DNA of 64,000 nucleotides from the NCBI GenBank assembly GCA_963977125.1, contig CAXBNJ010000005.1:1-64000 (forward strand). The letters are read 5' to 3'. Position numbers and translations under genes: made by a program. Each line of letters opens with the position of its first letter. Positions within the stretch are counted from its first letter, which is position 1. The notes beneath the pieces are model-generated. The model did no database searches, had not been told where the DNA came from, and saw only the letters and a list, made by a program, of their open reading frames with translations. The stretch comes from UBA2705 sp963977125. GTDB taxonomy: Bacteria > Pseudomonadota > Alphaproteobacteria > Micavibrionales > Micavibrionaceae. Of this stretch, positions 1 to 8,384 are shown one piece after another.

Positions 1-1
1 G

Positions 2-2305
2 ACGCCCGCACAAAACCCGACAAATGCCGAGCATGCCCCCGCCCGCCCTTCACGCATAGAGGCTTTATATTCCGCGCGCATAATCGAGCCCCTTGAACAA
101 TTTGGCTATGACTTCCTTCAAAACAATCAGAACCCCACCACCGCCGCACCGCCGCTTGGCCTTGTTAACGATAACTATATATTGGGTGTTGGCGACACGT
201 TAAGCATTGCCCTTACGGGGCAGCGCAATGCGCATTATCAAATCAAGCTTGATAGTAATGGTCAAATCCAGATTCCGAGCCTGCCACCGTTTAATGCTGC
301 GGGGCAAAGTTTGGCGAATTTGAAAGCGCAAATTCGAGCAGAATTTGCAGGTGATTATAATCAAGCGATTTATGTCGCCTTAAGCGAGATGCGCCAGCGC
401 TCCATATTAATCACAGGCCATGTTAAGCGGCCTGGTCGTATAACGCTCAGCAATCAACATAATGTCATTGATGCACTTATGCAGGCTGGCGGCATTGAGA
501 AAACAGGCTCTTTGCGTCAAATACACGTGATGCGCAACGGCCAAGAGACGCGATTCGACTTATATAGCCTATTGCTGCGTGGGCCAGAGATAGTAGATCT
601 CAGCCTCAAAGACGGTGATCGCCTTGTTGTCCCGCCGCTAGGGCCAACTTTGGCTATTTCAGGCGGCGTTAAACGCCCTGCTATCTACGAAATTCGACCT
701 GAAGCACAAGGCAATCAAAGTCTGGCGCTAAATGATCTGCTTGATATGAGCGGCGGCCTGCTCTTCCCCGGCAAGATACGCTATTTAAAGCTTGATATGC
801 AGCCTGATGGTGATGAGCAAGTCAGTGAAATAGATAACCCGCTTGCTCCGCTATTTAGTGATGGTAGCATATTATCCGTGCTACGTGGGGCAGAGCGCCG
901 TGAAGGCATCGTCGAAGTGAGGGGGCACGCACGCGCAGATGGCCTACATAGCTTAAGTACCAACAAAACATTAGCGCAGCTAATTAAGAGCGATCGTGTT
1001 TTTGGCAAGGATATCTATCCGCTTATCGCCGTGATCGAGCGCTGGAACAGGCAATCTCTCTCTCCTGAATATCTTAATTTTTCACCATTACGCGTATTAC
1101 ATGGTCAATATGACGAGGATTTACATGATGGCGATGTCATATATTTCTTTTCCCATTTACAAATTGCGCAGATTAATGCTGACGCACCAGACTCATATCA
1201 AAACGAAGATAACCAAGACGCATCCGCCAATAATGCAGAAGACAACACGCCAATAGCTGAAGAACTCATAAGCCTGTTAAAAGAACGCAGTGTATTTGTT
1301 CGTGGCGCGGTTCGGCGCAAAGGGCATTACCCCATAGCGCAAGGCGCAACATTACAGAATATCCTTGCCGTTGCAGGCGGCGTCACATTAGAAGCGGATA
1401 AGAAGAACATCGAAATCACACGTCGAGCGGCCACGCCAGAGAGTGCGCTTTATGCGGAGCTTTCAAAAGCAAAGCGCCGCGTGGTGGATTTGAGCCATAG
1501 CGATGCGCGCAATATAGCTGTCGAGCCCGGCAATACGATTCGCGTTAATCAGAGATTCCAAAAGAATACGGATAACCACGTACAAATCATCGGTGAGGTA
1601 AACAACCCCGGACGTTATGATTTAATGGCTGGTGACACGATGCTCAGTTTAATTCAACGTGCCGGCGGCTTTAGTCAATATGCTTATGCTGAAGGCGCTA
1701 TTTTTAGTCGTAAAAGCGAGCGTCAGATTGAAGCTATGCGTTACAAATCACAGGCGCGTAGCTTAGAGATGTCACTGGCGAGCAAAATACAATCAGATGA
1801 GCCGCCCAATGATACGCAAATTAATATGACCCGCCAATTAATTCAGCAGCTTAATAATACGGAGACTATTGGCCGCATTACTCTTGAGGCCGACCCGAAG
1901 ATTCTCGCAAGCCATCCAGAGCTTAATATGCTGCTTGAGCGTGGCGATCGAATCTATATCCCCAAGCGCCCCCTAACTGTGCGTGTAACGGGTGAGGTTC
2001 TCTCCCCTTCTGCTCTACAGTTTCGCACAGACAAAGCCGCGCGGCGCTATGTCCAAGAAGCGGGTGGCTACACACGCAGCGCAGATAAAGAGCGCGCCTT
2101 TGTCGTTTACCCTGATGGCAGCGCGCAGCCTTTGCAACTGGGGAACTGGACTCATAGCGCGCCATTTATTCCGCCCGGCTCTACCATTATCGTCCCACAT
2201 GACCCAAAGCCATTTAACTTTTTAGACAGCGCCAAAGACATCACACAAATTTTCACCAATTTAGCCGTAACCGGGTTTTTAGTCAGTGAAATTCAGAATG
2301 ATTAA
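2..2305 (+). CDS. polysaccharide export protein with PES and SLBB domains (5' partial)
   Basis: This is the C-terminal part of a Wza/SLBB-type polysaccharide export protein. The reading frame stays open to the first bases of the window, so the start lies upstream; a TTG at 182 falls inside a conserved motif and is not a credible start. The motif NDNYILGVGDTLSI just before and after 182 is the typical beginning of the Poly_export domain. Several SLBB-like segments follow with repeated 'hVxGxVxxPGxh' and 'GG' patterns, for example ILITGHVKRPGRI, VFVRGAVRRKGHY, VQIIGEVNNPGRY and VRVTGEVLSPSAL. The family sits in the outer membrane or periplasm and guides capsule or exopolysaccharide out of the cell. 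A GT2 glycosyltransferase follows 93 bases downstream on the same strand, so this is probably the end of an exopolysaccharide locus. A short hydrophobic stretch near the C terminus may be a membrane segment. Confidence 0.9.
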   Translation, partial: TPAQNPTNAEHAPARPSRIEALYSARIIEPLEQFGYDFLQNNQNPTTAAPPLGLVNDNYILGVGDTLSIALTGQRNAHYQIKLDSNGQIQIPSLPPFNAAGQSLANLKAQIRAEFAGDYNQAIYVALSEMRQRSILITGHVKRPGRITLSNQHNVIDALMQAGGIEKTGSLRQIHVMRNGQETRFDLYSLLLRGPEIVDLSLKDGDRLVVPPLGPTLAISGGVKRPAIYEIRPEAQGNQSLALNDLLDMSGGLLFPGKIRYLKLDMQPDGDEQVSEIDNPLAPLFSDGSILSVLRGAERREGIVEVRGHARADGLHSLSTNKTLAQLIKSDRVFGKDIYPLIAVIERWNRQSLSPEYLNFSPLRVLHGQYDEDLHDGDVIYFFSHLQIAQINADAPDSYQNEDNQDASANNAEDNTPIAEELISLLKERSVFVRGAVRRKGHYPIAQGATLQNILAVAGGVTLEADKKNIEITRRAATPESALYAELSKAKRRVVDLSHSDARNIAVEPGNTIRVNQRFQKNTDNHVQIIGEVNNPGRYDLMAGDTMLSLIQRAGGFSQYAYAEGAIFSRKSERQIEAMRYKSQARSLEMSLASKIQSDEPPNDTQINMTRQLIQQLNNTETIGRITLEADPKILASHPELNMLLERGDRIYIPKRPLTVRVTGEVLSPSALQFRTDKAARRYVQEAGGYTRSADKERAFVVYPDGSAQPLQLGNWTHSAPFIPPGSTIIVPHDPKPFNFLDSAKDITQIFTNLAVTGFLVSEIQND

Positions 2306-2398
2306 AGCAAAAGTTTGCGCTATACTCCTGTAGATTAAGAATCGCCCTCACGTCGCAAGCGCGGCCTAAAGAAAAGGACGAACCAGCAAGGAGAATTA

Positions 2399-3238
2399 AT
2401 GATGCCGATAGAAAAATCAAATGCCGAACAAGTTTTATTCACGATCGTAACAGTCACTAAAGATAATGTAGAAGGCCTTAAGGCCACCGAAGCCAGTATA
2501 AAGGCGCAAAGCTTACAAGATTTCGAATGGGTTGTTATTGATGGCCTGTCACAAGACGGCACGCAAGACCACTTAAAAGAGGTCGGCGCGGATTATATAA
2601 GTGAAGCAGATCATGGTATATATGATGCGATGAATAAAGGTATCGACCATGCCAAAGGTCGCTATACGCTGTTTCTCAATGCAGGGGATTGCTTTGCCCA
2701 TCCCGAAGTTCTGCGTAAATTACGCGTTACCCCAGAATTTTGGCCAGACTTAATCTATGGTGATGCGCTCGAGCAATCACCAACGAAACAAGGCAAGCAT
2801 TTGTTTAAAGCCGCCAAGTCACATAAGCATATTAATCGCGGCTTATTCACGCACCATCAATCAATCTTCTACAAAACCAAGTTTTTAAAAGAGATGAAGT
2901 ATAATACGCTTTATAAATTAGCGGCGGATTACGACTTAACCCTTCGATTCTTACAGGCTCACCCTGACGCCTATTATGTGACTCAGCCCATTTGTATTTT
3001 TGAATCGGGCGGTCTATCACAGCGCCAAGAGAAACGCGGCCGCATAGAGCAGCAAATCATTCGTAAAAAACTCTTAGGCTATAACTGGATGAATAATAAA
3101 AGCATAGCGCTCACCCAAACCATGGCCACAACGATAAAGAAACGTATGCCGCCTGTGTATTGGTGGCTGCGTGATCATAGCCCCAAAGCAAGCGCCCATT
3201 CAGATACAAAAAAGAACAAAGCTGATAAAGCCGCTTAA
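2399..3238 (+). CDS. family 2 glycosyltransferase
   Basis: GT-A fold glycosyltransferase of family 2, probably adding a sugar to a surface-polysaccharide precursor at the cytoplasmic face of the membrane. The N-terminal strand FTIVTVTKDN (residues 14-23), IDGLSQDGT (47-55), DHGIYDAMNKG (71-81) and LNAGD (93-97) follow the usual order of nucleotide-sugar and metal-binding motifs, with NAGD in the DxD position. The length of 279 aa is normal for the small WcaA-like members. The start ATG has an AAGGAG Shine-Dalgarno 5 bases upstream. It follows the SLBB export protein in the same direction. The donor sugar cannot be read from sequence. No transmembrane segment is visible. Confidence 0.9.
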   Translation: MMPIEKSNAEQVLFTIVTVTKDNVEGLKATEASIKAQSLQDFEWVVIDGLSQDGTQDHLKEVGADYISEADHGIYDAMNKGIDHAKGRYTLFLNAGDCFAHPEVLRKLRVTPEFWPDLIYGDALEQSPTKQGKHLFKAAKSHKHINRGLFTHHQSIFYKTKFLKEMKYNTLYKLAADYDLTLRFLQAHPDAYYVTQPICIFESGGLSQRQEKRGRIEQQIIRKKLLGYNWMNNKSIALTQTMATTIKKRMPPVYWWLRDHSPKASAHSDTKKNKADKAA

Positions 3239-3265
3239 ATAAGCCCAAGCTTAGTGAACAAACAT

Positions 3266-3297
3266 AAAGAGAGGCGCATAATGCCCCTCTCTTTTTA
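3266..3297. terminator. bidirectional Rho-independent terminator
   Basis: AAAGAGAGG pairs with CCTCTCTTT around an 11-base loop, followed by T residues on the + strand and preceded by A residues. It lies between the convergent glycosyltransferase and Clp genes and can serve both. Confidence 0.75.
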
Positions 3298-3327
3298 ATT
3301 CTGCTTAACTCTATGGGCAAGCGTGGT

Positions 3328-5697
3328 TTATACCGCGCTTGGCGCTGGAAGACGTTTTTGCTTAGGGCCTTCAAATTTAATGTTCAAAGCATCTTCATTA
3401 TCATTTAAAGGTCCGCGGATAATAACATTATCGCCCGCCTTCAAAGCCTCACCACAAAAAGCGTCAACCAGTGGCGATTGGAAATATGTCTCCAAAGCCC
3501 CTTTCAAGGGACGTACACCCAATTTTCTATCTATACATTTTTGTGCGATAAATTCTTTAGCGGCCTGTTTAAAGTCAACCGTAATTTCCTTTGCGGCCAG
3601 ATCATCTAATTGTGGCTGTAAATGTATATCTAGAATTTTTAAGACATCATCCATCTCTGTAATATCATTGAAATCAATGACACCATCAAGACGGCCAACA
3701 AATTCTTTACTAAACAAACTCTCAATCAATTTTAACTTCTGATCACCGACTGTTTCAGTATTTGATTTAAAACCAATACTATGCACTTCTTTAATATCTA
3801 CACCAATATTACTCGTCATAACCACATAGACATTCTGGAAGCTTGCTTTGTTACCTTGACCATCCGTCAAAGAAGCATCATCAAAAATTTGTAATAATAT
3901 TTTAAAGATTGATGGGTCAGCTTTTTCTATTTCATCAAGCAATAATACACAGCTTGGGTTTTGACGGATATCATTCACCAATTGACCGCCTTCTTCATAA
4001 CCAATATATCCCGGGTCTGAACCCGTTAGGCGGTTAACGGATGACTTATCAGAAAATTCACTCATATTATAGCGAACCAAAGGTATACCCATTTCTTGCG
4101 CCAATTGACTAGAAAGCTCAGTCTTACCGACCCCTGTTGGGCCAGCAAACATGAATGAGCCAAGCGTCTTGCTCTTACGTGTTGAGGCAAACAAGTTTGA
4201 CCCCGAGTTACGCACCCGTTTGGATAAAGCATCAATCGCCTCTTCTTGATTAATAACAGCAGCATTAAAGCAGGCTTTTAGACTCATGAGTTTTGCTTTA
4301 ACGGCAGGGCTTTCAATTGGCCCAATCTCACGACCAAGATCGCGGCTTAGCTGTGCGTAAATATCACGCTCTGTGACAATATCTTTTTCGCCGCCTTCAG
4401 GTAAGAATCCTGCACGGCGCGCGGCCATGGCACTATCAATAATAGAAAACGCTTTATCTGGCAGGAAAGATTCATGCATATGGCGGCTGGTTTCTTCGAC
4501 TGCGGCTGCAATAGCACTATCATCTAATTTAATGCCCGCATGAAATTTTTGATATTGCTCACGCTTACCTTCAACCATTTTAACAGCCAACTCAGCTGAT
4601 GGCTCATCAACTTTAACCTTACCCATACGGCGCTCCATTGCAGCGTCCTTCATAATGGCTTTGGCTTCTTTGAATGTTGTCGCGCCAATGATACTAATTG
4701 GTTTTGAAGGATGGCTCATATATGGTTTAAGCATATTGGCCATTTCACCAGTCTGCATAACCGTATGCATCTCATCAATAAACAGTATCGCCTCTTGGTC
4801 TTGTGCATAATCAAGCACCGCTTTTAAACGATCCTCAAATTGACCGCGTAAAGATGTGTCCGCAAGCATGGTTGCTATATCTAAACTAAATACAGGTTTT
4901 GATGCCAAGTCTTCTGGTATATCACCATTCACAATATTTTGTACCAATGCGTGAACAATAGCCGTTTTACCAACGCCAGCTTCACCAACGATAAGCGGGT
5001 TGCGTTTTTCTTTACGCAGTAAGATTTGTACCATTGCTGCGGTTTCATCCGCGCGCCCAATCACTGGGTCATAAGGTGTTTCTTTAGCCTGCGCCAACAT
5101 ATCAACCAAAAACTCTGTTGGATCGATAGAGTCTTTCTCTTCCTTAACACTCTCTGTCTTCGGTGCGATATAAGGCGTCACTTCCTTGGAATAATTATAA
5201 GGCATAGTGACATGATCAGTGCCGTAACTTTCACGACCACCAGCACGGTCAATGATCTTCTCTACAGCTTCATCAAACTCATCAAGCACAACGCCTTCTT
5301 TAGCGTAGTTTAAAAACATGCCTGCGGTCATTTGTGTATTCTTTAGAAAAAACTGAAGAATCTGCACCATGTCGAAATCATCTTCTGATGCGTCGATTGC
5401 GCTATCTAATGCATCAAAAGCATTATAAAACTCTGCTGTGTAAGTATAATCTTTTGGCGTGTTTTTTCCCTCTAAGCCATTCATATACGTCATATGAATA
5501 TTTTCAAGGCCTGCTATGCACGCTTCATCATCAATTTCTAAGCTCCAGAGCGCATTAGAAAAGGCTTCAGGATCTGTGTTTTTAAGGAGAATCAGGAAAT
5601 CCATTGAGCCAAAAGTTTTCTTTGGGCATTTATGGTGGTTCTCAGCAATATATGTTTTGATTTCCTTACTATTATAAAACATTAAATCCTCAACCAT
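3328..5697 (-). CDS. ClpA-like AAA+ unfoldase (Hsp100)
   Basis: ATP-dependent unfoldase with two AAA+ modules, expected to form hexamers that feed substrates to ClpP. The first module has Walker A GEAGVGKTA (about 238-246) and Walker B ILFIDEMHT. The second has GPTGVGKTE (about 519-527) and Walker B LLLDEIEKAD (about 585-594). An SIGF loop near residue 640 lies where ClpA carries the IGL/F loop that docks on ClpP, and no ClpB-type coiled-coil M domain separates the modules, so ClpA is the best match. The N-terminal 190 residues are divergent from the usual Clp-N repeats, suggesting unusual adaptor or substrate choice. No clpS is adjacent. A strong AAGGGAG ribosome site precedes the ATG. 789 aa is slightly longer than typical ClpA (about 760). 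Confidence 0.88.
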   Translation of the reverse strand: MVEDLMFYNSKEIKTYIAENHHKCPKKTFGSMDFLILLKNTDPEAFSNALWSLEIDDEACIAGLENIHMTYMNGLEGKNTPKDYTYTAEFYNAFDALDSAIDASEDDFDMVQILQFFLKNTQMTAGMFLNYAKEGVVLDEFDEAVEKIIDRAGGRESYGTDHVTMPYNYSKEVTPYIAPKTESVKEEKDSIDPTEFLVDMLAQAKETPYDPVIGRADETAAMVQILLRKEKRNPLIVGEAGVGKTAIVHALVQNIVNGDIPEDLASKPVFSLDIATMLADTSLRGQFEDRLKAVLDYAQDQEAILFIDEMHTVMQTGEMANMLKPYMSHPSKPISIIGATTFKEAKAIMKDAAMERRMGKVKVDEPSAELAVKMVEGKREQYQKFHAGIKLDDSAIAAAVEETSRHMHESFLPDKAFSIIDSAMAARRAGFLPEGGEKDIVTERDIYAQLSRDLGREIGPIESPAVKAKLMSLKACFNAAVINQEEAIDALSKRVRNSGSNLFASTRKSKTLGSFMFAGPTGVGKTELSSQLAQEMGIPLVRYNMSEFSDKSSVNRLTGSDPGYIGYEEGGQLVNDIRQNPSCVLLLDEIEKADPSIFKILLQIFDDASLTDGQGNKASFQNVYVVMTSNIGVDIKEVHSIGFKSNTETVGDQKLKLIESLFSKEFVGRLDGVIDFNDITEMDDVLKILDIHLQPQLDDLAAKEITVDFKQAAKEFIAQKCIDRKLGVRPLKGALETYFQSPLVDAFCGEALKAGDNVIIRGPLNDNEDALNIKFEGPKQKRLPAPSAV

Positions 5698-5870
5698 AAT
5701 ACGCTCCCTTTATTGTTTGTTTGCTCTTACATGTTTGACGCTTATAACTTGAATTCCAAATGCGGCGTCTGAATATGAAACACAGTAAACACTATTTTTC
5801 ATAACAAGTAAAGTAGAATCTGCTGATACAAGCAAAAAAGTACAATAACACATCTGGTTTTGTATTTATA

Positions 5871-6452
5871 TTACAATATAGCAGGCTTTATTAGTTTTTC
5901 TGAGATAGGTTTCGGCGCAACGGCTACATCAGCATCAGCGCTTGCCACATTTTGTTCTTTCTCGGCTGGTTCTTTTGTTAACGCCGTAAAGTCAACCGCG
6001 CCACATGCCGTTAGTTCCTCTTTAAGCGCACGCATAAAACTCGGATCCGCATATTCGCCCATAAGGTCCACAAAAACAGCGATCGCTTCTTCTACCGTAT
6101 GGATTTGCGTATTTCGCTGCAAAATGAAACACTCCTTAACGGCGCTCAGCTCCATTGTATAAAGGCTTTCGCAGGATTCTTTATTCACATCATAATAGCG
6201 TATGGCCAACTCTGAGCCACTGATACGAACCCATTCTTTATTACCCTGCTTATAAGGCGCATCTTTATTGTTAAGGGAAATGGCGCTAACCGCACGCATA
6301 CGACCTGTTTCACTTGCCAGAGAAAAAAGAATCGTTTTAAAAGTCTCGAATTTTTCAGACAATATTTCAGGAGGTCTCTCTGCTATGGTCTTCTTCTGCT
6401 TGGTCTTCTGTGTATTTAGACCGAATAGGCGCTGCAAGCTTGGCATAGACAT
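5871..6452 (-). CDS. hypothetical protein
   Basis: A 193-aa soluble protein that I do not recognise. I start it at the ATG at 6452, which has AAGGAG 7 bases upstream; the TTG one codon earlier is a poorer choice. The N terminus is basic (residues about 14-24 rich in K/T), the middle is mixed alpha/beta, and the last 35 residues are Ala/Glu/Pro-rich and probably disordered. There is no signal peptide or membrane segment. It lies upstream of the ClpA-like gene on the same strand with a 173-base gap, so cotranscription is possible but not shown. Confidence 0.75.
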   Translation of the reverse strand: MSMPSLQRLFGLNTQKTKQKKTIAERPPEILSEKFETFKTILFSLASETGRMRAVSAISLNNKDAPYKQGNKEWVRISGSELAIRYYDVNKESCESLYTMELSAVKECFILQRNTQIHTVEEAIAVFVDLMGEYADPSFMRALKEELTACGAVDFTALTKEPAEKEQNVASADADVAVAPKPISEKLIKPAIL

Positions 6453-6534
6453 CAATAAACTCCTTATATAAACTTATATGACAAAAGTAATAGCGCCCCA
6501 CTCGTGTTATGTCAAAATAATTTTGAGCATTTTC

Positions 6535-6569
6535 TTGATTTCTGCGGCGTAATTGATTATAAACGCCGC
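6535..6569 (+). promoter_or_regulatory. sigma-70-type promoter with inverted repeat flanking the -10
   Basis: TTGATT at 6535 and TATAAA at 6558 are separated by 17 bases. A perfect 7-bp inverted repeat, GCGGCGT (6544-6550) and ACGCCGC (6563-6569), brackets the -10 box with a 12-base spacer, as an operator would. It drives the U32 gene, whose AAGGA lies at 6584. Confidence 0.6.
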
Positions 6570-6597
6570 TTACACGCATATTTAAGGACTAAATAAC

Positions 6598-8334
6598 ATG
6601 GCTCTCAAGAAGAACTATAAAAATAAATACGTTGCCAAGCTCCCTATAGAGGGCGCACGCCGCTCAGAGCTGCTTATGCCAGCGGGCTCGCTTGAGAAGC
6701 TTAAATTCGCCGTTCTTTATGGCGCAGATGCGGTTTATATGGGTACGCCTGATATGTGTATGCGTGTGAAATCTAAATTCACATTGGAAGAAGTGATTGA
6801 AGGCGTACAGTTCTGCCACGATCATGGCGCGCGCGCTTATTTAACGCTGAACCTTATCGCGCATAATCGCGACCTTGAAAAACTCCCTGAATATATAGAA
6901 GCCATCCGTACAGTAAAACCTGACGGCGTTATCATTGCTGATCCGGGCGTATTTAACTTTGTACGCCAGCATGCCCCTGAATTATCGCTGCATGTATCAA
7001 CCCAGGCCAATGTCACCAATTGGATGACCGTTAAATACTGGCAAGACCAAGGCGCTGACCTTGTTGTGATGGCACGCGATGTAAGTTTTGAAGAACTTGC
7101 CGAAGTACGCGAAAAATGCCCTGATATCATGATTGAACAATTTGTGCATGGCTCAATGTGTATGACCTATTCAGGACGCTGCATGTTATCAAACTTCCTC
7201 TCTGAGCGTGGTGCCAATCAAGGCAGCTGTACCAATTCATGCCGCTGGAATTATAAATTACACATCAAGCTCAAAGACGGCACGATACAAGAGCTTGAAA
7301 TCAACGATGATAATAAAGACTTATTTGAGTTCTTCTTAGAAGAGAAATTCCGCCCAGGCGACCTAATGCCGTTTGAAGAAGATATGCGTGGTTCGTATAT
7401 TTTGAATTCTAAAGATTTATGCATCATGCCACGCCTTGATGATTATCTATCCATTGGTATTGACAGCCTAAAAGTCGAAGGGCGCGGTAAAAGCGCTTAT
7501 TATGCTGGCGTTGTTGCGCGTGCTTACCGCATGGCGATTGATGATTATTACGAAGATCCTGAAAACTGGGATCCGCGCCCTTATATGCAAGAGCTTGATA
7601 CTGTTGGTAACCGTGGTTATACGCTGGCCTTCCATGATGGCCGCCTTAAAAATATCTCCCATAATTACGAGCATACATCGACCCTTGCTGAATGGGAATT
7701 TGCAGGCATCGTTCGCGAAGTCACCGAAGATTCGTTCTTGCTTGAGATTAAGAACAAACTCGCCGCGGGCGACGTTCTCGAATTCGTACCGCCAAACAGT
7801 AAGCAGACTTATTTGATCCGCTGTTATGAGTATGAAAATATGAAAACCGGCAAAGTCACAGAAGAAATACATGCAGGCCATCAGCCTATCGTACGTATTC
7901 CCTTTAGCGCCTTTGACCGCGAAAACATGGATGAAATCAAAGCGGCCATTGGCCCTTATACATTAATCCGTAAAGAATCATTCCTGACCAAAGCAGAGTG
8001 GGAGCGCCTAAAACTTGACCGCGTTTCACAGAAAATTGAATTAAAAGAGGCGCCTGATGATCTCTATGATGGCCGCTTAGAAAAATTACAAACGGCGATT
8101 GATGCCGATGAAACGGCGCGTCAAATTAAATCACCACGCTTTGGTGTGGAAGGCTGCTGCGCTAAAGGCTGTAATGGGTGTCGCGTTTTCTGGGACGACC
8201 CTAAATACGCAAAAGCCCGCGATTTATTGGCTGAACGCAAACAAGGCAGCTTACTGACCAATGCCGAAGCGCTTGAGGCTAAAGACATAGCCAAAGATTT
8301 AGAGAAAAGCGCAAACGACCAAGAAGCCGCATAA
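6598..8334 (+). CDS. U32 family protein, TrhP/YegQ-like, with extra Cys-rich C terminus
   Basis: Member of the former 'peptidase U32' family. Its bacterial members TrhP (tRNA U34 hydroxylation), RlhA (23S rRNA hydroxylation) and UbiU/V (O2-independent ubiquinone hydroxylation) are Fe-S hydroxylases rather than proteases. The core matches well: ELLMPAGSLEKLKFAVLYGAD (split at residues 24-44), HVSTQANVTN, and the signature EQFVHGSMCMTYSGRC. Cysteines at 188, 195, 211 and about 275 have the spacing of the UbiU-type [4Fe-4S] ligands. At 578 aa it is over 100 residues longer than TrhP (about 450) and ends in a second cysteine cluster, CCAKGCNGC (520-528), which could bind another cluster. TrhP is the best guess because of the length before the tail; RlhA-like function is also possible. 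Good AAGGA ribosome site. Confidence 0.85.
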   Translation: MALKKNYKNKYVAKLPIEGARRSELLMPAGSLEKLKFAVLYGADAVYMGTPDMCMRVKSKFTLEEVIEGVQFCHDHGARAYLTLNLIAHNRDLEKLPEYIEAIRTVKPDGVIIADPGVFNFVRQHAPELSLHVSTQANVTNWMTVKYWQDQGADLVVMARDVSFEELAEVREKCPDIMIEQFVHGSMCMTYSGRCMLSNFLSERGANQGSCTNSCRWNYKLHIKLKDGTIQELEINDDNKDLFEFFLEEKFRPGDLMPFEEDMRGSYILNSKDLCIMPRLDDYLSIGIDSLKVEGRGKSAYYAGVVARAYRMAIDDYYEDPENWDPRPYMQELDTVGNRGYTLAFHDGRLKNISHNYEHTSTLAEWEFAGIVREVTEDSFLLEIKNKLAAGDVLEFVPPNSKQTYLIRCYEYENMKTGKVTEEIHAGHQPIVRIPFSAFDRENMDEIKAAIGPYTLIRKESFLTKAEWERLKLDRVSQKIELKEAPDDLYDGRLEKLQTAIDADETARQIKSPRFGVEGCCAKGCNGCRVFWDDPKYAKARDLLAERKQGSLLTNAEALEAKDIAKDLEKSANDQEAA

Positions 8335-8384
8335 TCTAAATGATTCTATGCTTTCGCTTGTGCCTTCACTCGTGAAGAGTGCGC

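Noticed and set aside
182..184. TTG at 182 as start of the export protein
   Set aside because: The frame is open upstream to the window edge and the conserved PES motif begins before this codon.
8340..8384. Hairpin CTTCAC/GTGAAG as terminator between the U32 and ankyrin genes
   Set aside because: The stem is short (6 bp with a 2-base loop) and no T-tract follows on either strand.
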